DNA of 64,000 nucleotides, from the NCBI GenBank assembly GCA_019358835.1, contig JAHHIH010000007.1, positions 62,001 to 126,000 on the forward strand, in the 5' to 3' direction. Shown one piece after another: positions 16,340 through 23,819 of this stretch; positions within the stretch are counted from its first letter, which is position 1, and each line of letters opens with the position of its first letter. The notes below the pieces were generated by a model. That model searched no databases and had not been told where the DNA came from. It was given only the letters and a program-made list of their open reading frames with translations. Both the position numbers and the translations under genes were made by a program. The stretch comes from Tildeniella torsiva UHER 1998/13D (lineage in GTDB: Bacteria; Cyanobacteriota; Cyanobacteriia; Phormidesmidales; Phormidesmidaceae).

Positions 16340-17212
16340 ATGCAACGCAATTTCTTTAAAGCTCTCAGAATTAGTGCGTTGGGCTGTTTGGCCCTGGGCG
16401 TGCTGGCTGGCTGCGGCAGCGAAAGCCCCACCGCCACGACCCCTGAGGCCGAATCCACCGCCACCGCCAGCGCCGAGGGCAACAGCGGCACCCTGGTGAT
16501 TCGCGCCAATGGCGAAGATTTTGTGCGCCAGGGGTTTACCACCAAAGACGGCTGGGAGATCGCGTTTGACAACCTCTACGTGTCTCTGGCCGACATCACC
16601 GCGGCCCAAACCGACCCTCCCTTTGACCCTGCGTCAGGCGATACCCTAGAGCCCAAGGCGGAAGTCAAGGTAGATGGTACCCAAGTGGTCGATCTGGCGG
16701 AGGGCGACGAAGCGGCTGAGCCCGTGGCGGTAGGTGAGGTAGAGGCTCCGGCGGGGCGCTTTAACGCCCTGGCCTGGCGTATGGTGCCTGCCGAAAGCGG
16801 CCCTTCAGAGGGCTACTCAATTTGGATGCAGGGCACGGCCACTAAAGAGGGCGAAGAGATCCCCTTTACCGTCAAGGTGAATGAAGAGCTGGCCTTTACC
16901 TGCGGCGACTTTGTGGGCGACGATCGCAAGGGCATTCTCACCGCTGGGGCAGCAGCTGACCTAGAGGCTACCTTCCACTTTGACCACCTGTTTGGCGACG
17001 GCAGTGCCCCCGCTGACGATGGCATCAATACGGGTGCCCTCGGCTTTGAGCCCCTGGCGGCCCTGGCCGAAAACGGCGTGGTCGATGTCGATAGTGCTGC
17101 CCTTCAGGCAGAACTTTCTGAGGCCGACTACACTACCTTTTTAAGCATATTGCCGAGCCTGGGCCACGTGGGCGAAGGCCACTGTGCAGAAACTAAGCTG
17201 ACTACCCTATGA
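16340..17212 (+). CDS. Lipoprotein accessory to a Co/Ni ECF transporter
   Basis: A 290-residue exported lipoprotein: a hydrophobic signal with lipobox LAGC near residue 24, then a low-complexity Thr/Ala linker and a conserved domain. The C-terminal part is acidic and has His/Asp/Cys clusters (FTCGDFVGDD, EATFHFDHLFGDG, HVGEGHC) that could hold a metal ion. The start chosen is ATG 16340, which places the signal peptide at the N-terminus. The stop overlaps the next ATG, so the five genes 16340-19954 form one operon. A role in capturing cobalt or nickel in the periplasm is inferred from context. Confidence 0.75.
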   Translation: MQRNFFKALRISALGCLALGVLAGCGSESPTATTPEAESTATASAEGNSGTLVIRANGEDFVRQGFTTKDGWEIAFDNLYVSLADITAAQTDPPFDPASGDTLEPKAEVKVDGTQVVDLAEGDEAAEPVAVGEVEAPAGRFNALAWRMVPAESGPSEGYSIWMQGTATKEGEEIPFTVKVNEELAFTCGDFVGDDRKGILTAGAAADLEATFHFDHLFGDGSAPADDGINTGALGFEPLAALAENGVVDVDSAALQAELSEADYTTFLSILPSLGHVGEGHCAETKLTTL

Positions 17213-17697
17213 GACTTAATCTGACATTGGCATTGACCTTAGGACTGGCTGGCTGGGCGCTACCGGCGATCGCCCATGGTGTGACCGTGGAGCATCGCCA
17301 GGTCAGTTCTGTTGAGATCAGCGCTCAATTTGAAACCGGTGAGCCCATGGCCAACGCCCAGGTGTTGGTCTACACCCCAGATAACCCCGCCGAACCCTGG
17401 CAACAGGGCACCACCGACGACCAGGGACGCTTTAGCTTTACCCCAGACGCGTCCCAGCCCGGCAGTTGGGAGGTCATGGTGCGCCAAGCGGGTCACGGAG
17501 TGCTGACCACTATTCCGGTGGCGGATCCCGCTTCTGAGAACTCCGCTTCTAGCCCTGGGACAGAGGCGGATGCAGAGCCGAATTCTTTAATCTCTCCTAG
17601 TACTGGCCTATCTCCGGTGCAGCAGGGCATTACTATTGGCTCTGTAATCTGGGGCTTTATCGGCACCGCTTTATTTTTTGCCAGAGGCAAGCGCTAG
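17209..17697 (+). CDS. NikL-like periplasmic/membrane accessory protein
   Basis: A 162-residue protein with a signal peptide ending in IAHG, a beta-sandwich carboxypeptidase-regulatory-like domain (residues about 22-105; GRFSFTPD repeat feature), a variable linker, and one C-terminal membrane helix before KR. This layout matches the NikL/NikK accessory proteins of nickel/cobalt ECF transporters that lack CbiN. A mature N-terminus carrying His could help bind metal. It overlaps the preceding gene by four bases and the following GTG by one. Confidence 0.72.
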   Translation: MRLNLTLALTLGLAGWALPAIAHGVTVEHRQVSSVEISAQFETGEPMANAQVLVYTPDNPAEPWQQGTTDDQGRFSFTPDASQPGSWEVMVRQAGHGVLTTIPVADPASENSASSPGTEADAEPNSLISPSTGLSPVQQGITIGSVIWGFIGTALFFARGKR

Positions 17698-18341
17698 TGC
17701 ACATTCCCGACGGAATCTTACCCGCCCAGGTTTGCGCGGCGGGGTATGCGATTACCGGTTTAGCCACCTGGTATTCCCTGCGGCAGATTAATCGTAAGCC
17801 CGACCCCACCGCAGAAATTCCGAAGGCGTCGCTGTTGACGGCGGCGTTTTTTGTGGCGTCATCTATCTATATTCCGGTGCCGCCCGCCAGCGTACACCTG
17901 ATTTTGAACGGGCTGCTGGGGGTGGTGCTGGGCTATTTTGCTTTCCCTGCCATTCTGATTGGCCTATTTTTTCAGGCGCTGGTGATTGGTCATGGCGGCA
18001 TTACCACTCTGGGGGTGAATGCCGCCATGATGGGCATTCCGGCGTTGTTGGCCTACCACATCTTTCAGAGCCGTAACACTGTGGGCAAGATGCTCAAAGA
18101 GCCGACCCGTACGGGGGTGTTTTCTTTTTTAGGCGGTGCCCTGGGCCTGGGGATATCGGCCCTGATTTTTCTGGGGCTGATTATTTTCAACATTCCCGCC
18201 GAGCTGGATGCGGGGGCGGAGCGGGCAGCGGTGCTGACGCTGTCGATTGGGCACATTCCCCTAGCTATTATTGAAGGCATGTTTACAACCATGCTGGTGC
18301 TGTTTTTGCGCCGGGTGAAGCCCGAGCTGCTGGAGGGTTAG
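17697..18341 (+). CDS. cbiM: Cobalt/nickel ECF transporter substrate-specific component CbiM
   Basis: CbiM/NikM is the membrane S-component that binds Co(II) or Ni(II). The GTG start at 17697 is fixed by the invariant N-terminus MHIPDG, whose first residues coordinate the metal in known structures. The conserved VIGHGGITTLGVNAAMMGIPA region is near residue 98-118. The product has 214 residues and six or so helices. No CbiN is present; the preceding NikL-like gene seems to take its place, so metal choice (Co versus Ni) stays open. Confidence 0.93.
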   Translation: MHIPDGILPAQVCAAGYAITGLATWYSLRQINRKPDPTAEIPKASLLTAAFFVASSIYIPVPPASVHLILNGLLGVVLGYFAFPAILIGLFFQALVIGHGGITTLGVNAAMMGIPALLAYHIFQSRNTVGKMLKEPTRTGVFSFLGGALGLGISALIFLGLIIFNIPAELDAGAERAAVLTLSIGHIPLAIIEGMFTTMLVLFLRRVKPELLEG

Positions 18342-18347
18342 GCCACT

Positions 18348-19145
18348 ATGGGAGCCGCTAGCCTCGATACCTATGTGCACCGCGAGTCGGTGATTCACCG
18401 CTGGTCGCCCCGGCTGAAGCTGGTTAGCCTGGTGGCGCTGATGTTTGCCTTTGCCACGGTGCGGCAGCTGTCTCTGGTGCCCTGGATGCTGGGGCTGGCG
18501 GCGACGCTCTACGGGCTTTCGGGGCTGCCGGTGGCGTTTTTGCGGCAGCGGTTGAGCTATCCAGGGCTGTTTATTTTGGGACTGGTGGTGGTGCTGCCGC
18601 TGACGGTGGGCGATACGGTGCTGGGCCAGTGGGGTTGGCTGACCCTGCGCCAGGAGGGGTTGATGGCGACGCTGCTGATTGTGGGTCGGTTTTTGTCGAT
18701 TTTGACCCTGGGGTTTATTTTGCTGGGGACGACGCCGTTTTTGACATTGTTGAATGCGATGCGATCGCTCGGTCTGCCCACCATCTTGGCCGATATGACG
18801 CTGCTCTCGTATCGCTACCTGTTTGAGATCGCCGCTATGTTGGCCACCATGCAGCAGGCCATGCGGCTGCGGGGCTTTGGCCAGCGGCGGCAGCGCTGGC
18901 TGCGGGTGAATGGTCAGATCATGCAGCAGCTAGCTATGCTGGCGGGCAATCTGCTGATTCGCAGCTATGAGCAGTCTGACCGGGTGTACAAGGCTATGCG
19001 GCTGCGGGGCTACGGCTATGGGGGCAAGGTAGTGGTTGGTCAAAGTGCGGCGGCGCAGCCCGGCACCCTGAGCTGGGTGCTGGCGGCAGCGGTGCTGACG
19101 GCGGCGGTGAGCCTAGTAATCGCTGAAGGACTTTTGCGCCTGTGA
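18348..19145 (+). CDS. cbiQ: ECF transporter transmembrane component CbiQ
   Basis: CbiQ is the T-component that couples the ATPase to CbiM. The 265-residue protein has the expected hydrophobic helices and the two arginine-containing coupling helices (AMRLRGFGQ near residue 170 and AMRLRGYGYG near residue 221), a family hallmark. It begins 6 bases after cbiM and overlaps cbiO by four. Confidence 0.92.
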   Translation: MGAASLDTYVHRESVIHRWSPRLKLVSLVALMFAFATVRQLSLVPWMLGLAATLYGLSGLPVAFLRQRLSYPGLFILGLVVVLPLTVGDTVLGQWGWLTLRQEGLMATLLIVGRFLSILTLGFILLGTTPFLTLLNAMRSLGLPTILADMTLLSYRYLFEIAAMLATMQQAMRLRGFGQRRQRWLRVNGQIMQQLAMLAGNLLIRSYEQSDRVYKAMRLRGYGYGGKVVVGQSAAAQPGTLSWVLAAAVLTAAVSLVIAEGLLRL

Positions 19146-19954
19146 TGGATACGTCTATGATAAATTCAATTTCGACGGGGTTTGACCCTTTGGCTCTGGC
19201 CCAAAAGCCTCAGCGAGAGGCGATCGCGGCCTACGACCTCAGCTTTGGCTACCCCGATCAACCCGAGGTTTTGTGTAATATTTCGCTGACGATTGACGAG
19301 GGCGATCGCGTCGGCATCATCGGCCACAACGGCTGCGGCAAGACCACGCTGTTTATGCTGCTGTGCGGTGTGCTCACCCCCGCTGCTGGAACCATTCACC
19401 TGTTTGGCGAACCCCTCAAACCCGGTCAGTTTCGACCCGAAGTGGGGCTACTATTCCAAGACCCGGACGACCAGTTATTCTCGGCCTCGGTGCGCGATGA
19501 CCTGGCCTTTGGCCCCCAAAACATGGGCCTCGACCCGGCAGAGGTGGAGGCGCGGGTCGCCCAGGCCGCCGATATGGCGGGCATCACCCACCTGCTCGAT
19601 CGCCTGCCTCACCACCTATCGGGGGGCGAAAAGCAGATGGTGGCGATCGCCGGTCTGCTGGCCATGACCCCCCAGATCATTCTCTACGACGAACCCACCG
19701 CCAGCCTCGACCTGCGCACTCGCCGCCGCCTGATTCGCTTTTTGCAAAACTCTACCGAGACCGTGCTGATCTCCTCCCACGATCTGGAGTTTGTGCTGGA
19801 GGTGTGCGATCGCGTCATTCTAATTGACGAGGGCCGCATTATTGCTGACGGTTGCCCCCGCCAGATCATGGGCGATCGGGCGCTGATGGAAGCCCACGGG
19901 TTGGAGAAGCCCCATTCGCTGATTCCCCATGTTGATCCCCACCACGGGGGGTAG
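19142..19954 (+). CDS. cbiO: ECF transporter ATP-binding protein CbiO
   Basis: The ABC ATPase (270 residues) powers metal uptake. It has Walker A GHNGCGKTT (61-69), a Q-loop (LLFQDPDDQLFS), signature LSGGEKQ, Walker B IILYDEPT and the switch His in SSHD. The His-rich C-terminus (HVDPHHGG) is unusual and might bind metal. It ends the operon. The stop lies inside a G-rich repeat (19943-19976). Confidence 0.93.
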   Translation: MMDTSMINSISTGFDPLALAQKPQREAIAAYDLSFGYPDQPEVLCNISLTIDEGDRVGIIGHNGCGKTTLFMLLCGVLTPAAGTIHLFGEPLKPGQFRPEVGLLFQDPDDQLFSASVRDDLAFGPQNMGLDPAEVEARVAQAADMAGITHLLDRLPHHLSGGEKQMVAIAGLLAMTPQIILYDEPTASLDLRTRRRLIRFLQNSTETVLISSHDLEFVLEVCDRVILIDEGRIIADGCPRQIMGDRALMEAHGLEKPHSLIPHVDPHHGG

Positions 19955-20306
19955 GGAGTAGGGGGTAGGGGGTTTTGAATCAGGATTCTTGAGAACCGTA
20001 GGGTGCATAGCGCCAAGGGCGCGGCTCTGCCTACGCGGACATACCCCCGTCCGGCAACGCCGTGAGTGCTTTGATTAGCCGCAATGCACCTCTGGGGAAT
20101 CGGGGATGGATAAGCAGGATTTGCTCTAAAAATAGATTTTTGTCGTTCGGGGTGCCGTGCTAGCGGTGTGGACGATTGGTATCCAAGGCGAGGCGACGCT
20201 CAAGGTTTCTTCCACTGCTGCCCGAGACCAAGAAAAAAGGAGTTCCTAACCTGTGTAGGAACCCCTTTCGCTATCTCTCTCGTCTCAACTGGTCAACAGG
20301 CTTGAT
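19943..20306. repeat. G-rich repeat and dispersed-repeat remnants after cbiO
   Basis: The 352-base gap starts with a G-rich tract (GGGGGGTAGGGAGTAGGG and following) that begins inside the end of cbiO. It continues with GTAGGGTGCATAGCG ... GCAATGCACC (about 19998-20091), a pattern like the GTAGGGTGCAT-type dispersed repeats also seen near 58791-58817. No gene was recognised. The right end holds the nrdJ terminator. Confidence 0.55.
20233..20265 (-). terminator. Intrinsic terminator of nrdJ
   Basis: On the minus strand a 10-bp stem (GGGGTTCCTA / TAGGAACTCC, one mismatch, 7-nt loop) is followed by TTTTTT. It lies about 40 bases after the nrdJ stop codon. Confidence 0.75.
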
Positions 20307-22490
20307 CTAGTCGGGCTTTTTCTCCGGCATCATGCACTTGTCGGAGTCGCAGCCAGCGGGGCCAGCTTCGATCAGCTCGCCGGCGTCGTAGCGCGATAGG
20401 GCGGCGTGGAAGTTTTCGGTACCGCGCCGGGCTTCCACCTGCTGTTTGAGGGCTTCAAAGGTGGCTTTATCGATGGGTTCGAAGGGCAGGCGGGGAAAGG
20501 TTTGCAGGTCGTCAAATCGGGCCAGCAGGGCGGCGGAAATGTAGCCTTCGTCGTTTTGGATGGTTTGGTAGATGCATTCAGCCAGCGACTCCAGCTCCGG
20601 CTCGCGAAACTCGATGGTGGCCGAGGTGTTGTGGGTGGTGTAGTGCTTCTGCACCTGCATGTAGAAGTCGAACTGGGCCGCCGCCGAGAATTTCTCAATG
20701 GCGATTTCGTCGGCACCGGGTAGGTTGGCCCAGAGCACCTCGACCGGAATCTCGACCAGCCACTCGGTGCAGCGGGGATCAAAGGGATCGTTGAGCAAAC
20801 CGCCGTTTTCGTCCTTGTCGGACTGGGAGGGCACGATGGAGTAGCCGTAGTCGATGCAGGCCATCGCCACCGGGTCATTTTTGCGGAAGGTGATGCGGCG
20901 AATGAAGCGCTGGGCCTTAGGGGGGTGCCAGCCGGGGCTAGCGCCCGTGAGCAGCGACTTGGTGCCCGCAGGCTGTACTGTGGTGCAGCGGTTGGGGCGT
21001 ACTAGATTGTGGCGATCGCAATATTCCCCCACTACCCGGTGCACAATATCCTTCCACCGAGTGAGGAATTCTTCCTCTCTGGCTTTGAAGTCAAGACCTT
21101 GCATCGTGTTGGGACGGCCTGCCTCCCACCAGCGTAGCCACTCAACGCCAAAGGCGATCACGAAGAAATCGAACAGCCCGGTGAAGGAGACACCGACGAT
21201 CGGGTCTTCCAGGCGCGACTTCTGGTAGCGGGGTTCCTGGAACTGGTGATTTAGCAGCACCGCGACGGATAGGGCGGCGGCAGTGAAGGCGTCTTCCTGA
21301 TCCTTCATGTTCTTGGGGTCGAGCTGGTTGAGGTGCACCTCTGCCAGGTTGCAGTGGAAATTGGCCCCCAGGATCTCGCCGCAGGGGTTGAGACCGTAGC
21401 GATCGTCCCCGCCAGCCCGCTTTTTCGCTTCCCCGGCCCACTGGATCGCCCCTTCGCCGGAATAGAACTGCTTGCGAACAGAATCGACGCAGTCCTGCAA
21501 ACTCGGCTTCTCGTGAAAGACACGGGTGTGGTTGGCCATACGTAGCACATCACGCTCGGGGTCGATGCGCCAGTTGCCCTCGGCATCTTGCTGCCAGAGG
21601 TTGTCTTTGGCGCTGGTGGCGAGTTCATCGTTGCTGTCGAACTGGCGCATGCCCGCGCTGCGGCGGATGTTGCCTGCCACCACGCAGGCGGCGGCTTCGT
21701 CAATCAGCAGGCAGCACTCGACCGAGTTGAGCTGGCGACCGAGGGCTTTGTTGAGAATGCTGGCACAGCGATCGTAGAGCAGCGATAGCCGAACGGGGTT
21801 GGCGACGCCGCCAAAGCCCTTGAGCTTTTCGCCAGCAGGGCGCACGTCGCGCAGGTCGATGGTGACGTTAACATCCCCTGTGAAGCGATCGTCGGTAGAC
21901 AGCTCCAGCATGGTTTCGTAGGATTTCACCCAGCCCTGGCGGCTGTCGCCGACGCGGATGGTGACCTGGTTGCCCTCAGTGGTGACATCGGTGACTTCGC
22001 GGCGATCGGCCACTGGGGTTTCGCCAATGTCGCCCGCCATGGTGACGACTAGCCGGTTGCGAATGACAGGGATTTGGTTGATGTACTTGGGTTCAAGAAT
22101 CGCCCCGGTGCCGCAGCCCATCATGGCCAGATCCATCATCAGGCCGAAGGCGCGCCAGTCGACCACGTCGGTGCTGGTGCAGTTGTAGGCCCCAGAAAAG
22201 TTTTCGGGCTGCTTGCTCCAGGCGGTGCCGCCCACCCACAGCCAGCGGCCAGAGGGTAGAGCTTTGACCTGGCGCTGCATGCGGTTGAGTAGGGCTGTCT
22301 CTTCGGCGGTGAGGTTGCCCAGTTCGATCAGGCCAGCCAGGGTGCGATCGCACACCTGATCCCAGGTTTCGCGCTGCCCCTCTACCACCTCGCCCCGACG
22401 GCTGTAGGTGCGATAAAACACAGGAAACGCCGCTGGAGCTGCCTCAGGGAATGGTCCCTGCGACCGGGTACGGGGAAGTTCTTGAACCAT
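20307..22490 (-). CDS. nrdJ: Adenosylcobalamin-dependent (class II) ribonucleotide reductase
   Basis: NrdJ reduces ribonucleoside triphosphates to deoxynucleotides using adenosylcobalamin. The 727-residue length matches monomeric class II enzymes of the Lactobacillus type (about 740). Features are the NCTSTDVVDW cysteine region near residue 103, the thiyl-radical site NPCGEI, the ANFHCNL region, and a C-terminal redox pair in CDSDKC close to the end. No intein is present, though cyanobacterial nrdJ genes often carry one. It depends on cobalt through B12 and lies next to the cbiMQO operon, convergent with it. Its upstream region carries two pairs of direct repeats. Confidence 0.95.
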   Translation of the reverse strand: MVQELPRTRSQGPFPEAAPAAFPVFYRTYSRRGEVVEGQRETWDQVCDRTLAGLIELGNLTAEETALLNRMQRQVKALPSGRWLWVGGTAWSKQPENFSGAYNCTSTDVVDWRAFGLMMDLAMMGCGTGAILEPKYINQIPVIRNRLVVTMAGDIGETPVADRREVTDVTTEGNQVTIRVGDSRQGWVKSYETMLELSTDDRFTGDVNVTIDLRDVRPAGEKLKGFGGVANPVRLSLLYDRCASILNKALGRQLNSVECCLLIDEAAACVVAGNIRRSAGMRQFDSNDELATSAKDNLWQQDAEGNWRIDPERDVLRMANHTRVFHEKPSLQDCVDSVRKQFYSGEGAIQWAGEAKKRAGGDDRYGLNPCGEILGANFHCNLAEVHLNQLDPKNMKDQEDAFTAAALSVAVLLNHQFQEPRYQKSRLEDPIVGVSFTGLFDFFVIAFGVEWLRWWEAGRPNTMQGLDFKAREEEFLTRWKDIVHRVVGEYCDRHNLVRPNRCTTVQPAGTKSLLTGASPGWHPPKAQRFIRRITFRKNDPVAMACIDYGYSIVPSQSDKDENGGLLNDPFDPRCTEWLVEIPVEVLWANLPGADEIAIEKFSAAAQFDFYMQVQKHYTTHNTSATIEFREPELESLAECIYQTIQNDEGYISAALLARFDDLQTFPRLPFEPIDKATFEALKQQVEARRGTENFHAALSRYDAGELIEAGPAGCDSDKCMMPEKKPD

Positions 22491-22630
22491 GGGATCAGCC
22501 TTTTGCTAGCAAGAGAGTACGTAGATCGGCGCGTTGCCCAAACCCAGAGGTAGAAACCCGCATGCATCGGCAGATTCTCGCCTGAGCCGAGTAAAGCGCC
22601 CCAATGGTCGATCATCATAACCGATTATTT

Positions 22631-22755
22631 CAGATGTAGCGTTTTAGCGATCAACTTTCTCCAGATGTAGCGCTAAATCTAGAAGCACCCCGTTTCACAA
22701 GTCCTGCTTAATTTAGAATTCGAGTTGTATTGCTCAAAAGTTCAAGTTGTGTTGC
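22631..22755. promoter_or_regulatory. Two pairs of direct repeats upstream of nrdJ
   Basis: In the 355-base gap 22491-22845, CAGATGTAGCG occurs at 22631-22641 and 22662-22672 (31 bases apart), and AGTTGTATTGC / AGTTGTGTTGC at 22723-22733 and 22745-22755 (22 bases apart). Spacings of about three and two helical turns suggest sites for a regulator binding one DNA face. The factor is unknown; they do not look like NrdR boxes. Confidence 0.4.
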
Positions 22756-22845
22756 AAGGTCAACCCCAGTTCTAAGGTTTCTGTCATCATTAACTTAGGA
22801 TCCAAAACTTTCTAAATCAGCCCTTTCTGAATTAGGAGCGGCCCC

Positions 22846-22995
22846 ATGGAACAAGTCTGCTGGGAGCAGTTTAAGCACCGCTACGAAGGCCCCGATGGCC
22901 AGCTTAAAGCCTGGGCCGACTATCAGCGGGCCTACCAACAGTGGCGGCGATCGTGCCTGACCGAGGCGGCCTCCCTAGGGCCAAGCCATCGCTAA
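22846..22995 (+). CDS. Small 49-residue hypothetical protein
   Basis: A short ORF starting MEQVCWEQFKHRYEGPDGQL, rich in Trp, Tyr and Gln, with a good Shine-Dalgarno (AGGAG) about seven bases before the ATG. It lies 49 bases upstream of the PD-(D/E)XK-like gene on the same strand, so the two may be cotranscribed. Aromatic-rich helical composition and the ribosome site argue for a real gene. I do not recognise the family. Confidence 0.5.
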   Translation: MEQVCWEQFKHRYEGPDGQLKAWADYQRAYQQWRRSCLTEAASLGPSHR

Positions 22996-23044
22996 CGTCT
23001 TCTTCCCTTTAAGATGAAGACACTTGTCATCCTAGGGCGTTGAT

Positions 23045-23671
23045 ATGGCGCAGACGATCGCAGCCCGCAAAGTCAAACTCCACGACCTCAAGACAAAATT
23101 TGGTCTGCAACAGGTGTATGACGATGCCTTTTTTGAAGAATGGCAGCATGATTTACCCGAATTAACGGCTTCAGAACAGCGATCGCTGGATCGAATCAAG
23201 CAGAACTACCTCTATCTGCTGGAATATCCGGTCATGGAAAGCATCGTTAAGATGGTGGTGCTTTCTCCCCTGCTAGATTTAGCCGGGTTTTATGAGCCAC
23301 CGTTTCGGGTAGACGGTGAAACCTCTATCCAGGTTGCAGCAGAGGATGAGGGGGAGATCATCCAAGGCTCTATTGATGTTGTGGTGATTCAAAAACAGCT
23401 GTGGGTCACCGTAATCGAGGCAAAAAACTCCGAGTTTTCGATTACGAAAGCTATTCCTCAGGCCTTGGCTTACATGCTGGCGGCACCCGACTCAGCCAGG
23501 CCAGCCTTTGGCGTTGTCTTGAATGGTAGCGAGTTTCTCTTCCTCAAACTCGTGCCGGGGGACGCGCCCCGATATGCCACATCCAACCTGTTTTCCCTAC
23601 TCAACCGAGGCAATGATCTGTACCCTGTTTTGCGCTGCTTGAAACAGTTTAGGAACTTGCTTGAGACTTAA
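23045..23671 (+). CDS. PD-(D/E)XK nuclease-like protein, paralogue of the one at 1327-1956
   Basis: A 208-residue protein with the same layout as the 1327-1956 gene: a helical charged N-terminus, the VVLSPLLDLAGFYEPPF segment, then Asp111 and, 13 residues later, Glu125-Ala-Lys127 (VIEAKNS), followed by the AIPQALAYMLA helix. This is the arrangement of the PD-(D/E)XK nuclease core. No modification methylase adjoins it. The biological target is unknown. A terminator follows. Confidence 0.75.
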   Translation: MAQTIAARKVKLHDLKTKFGLQQVYDDAFFEEWQHDLPELTASEQRSLDRIKQNYLYLLEYPVMESIVKMVVLSPLLDLAGFYEPPFRVDGETSIQVAAEDEGEIIQGSIDVVVIQKQLWVTVIEAKNSEFSITKAIPQALAYMLAAPDSARPAFGVVLNGSEFLFLKLVPGDAPRYATSNLFSLLNRGNDLYPVLRCLKQFRNLLET

Positions 23672-23751
23672 CACTCCATCCTGTTGGGTCGAGCCTCAAT
23701 GCGTTGGGGCAATGGCACTTTTAGGGCAATTCAATCATGCTTTTAAGAAAG

Positions 23752-23787
23752 ATGGCCGAGAAACCAAAGTCCGTCGGCCATTTTGTT
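23752..23787 (+). terminator. Intrinsic terminator after the PD-(D/E)XK-like gene
   Basis: An 8-bp perfect stem (ATGGCCGA / TCGGCCAT) with a 14-nt loop is followed by TTTGTT. It may serve the convergent radical SAM gene less well, as no T tract lies on that side. Confidence 0.6.
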
Positions 23788-23819
23788 ATGACTTTCCTGG
23801 CGCGACCCTAGAGATAAAT

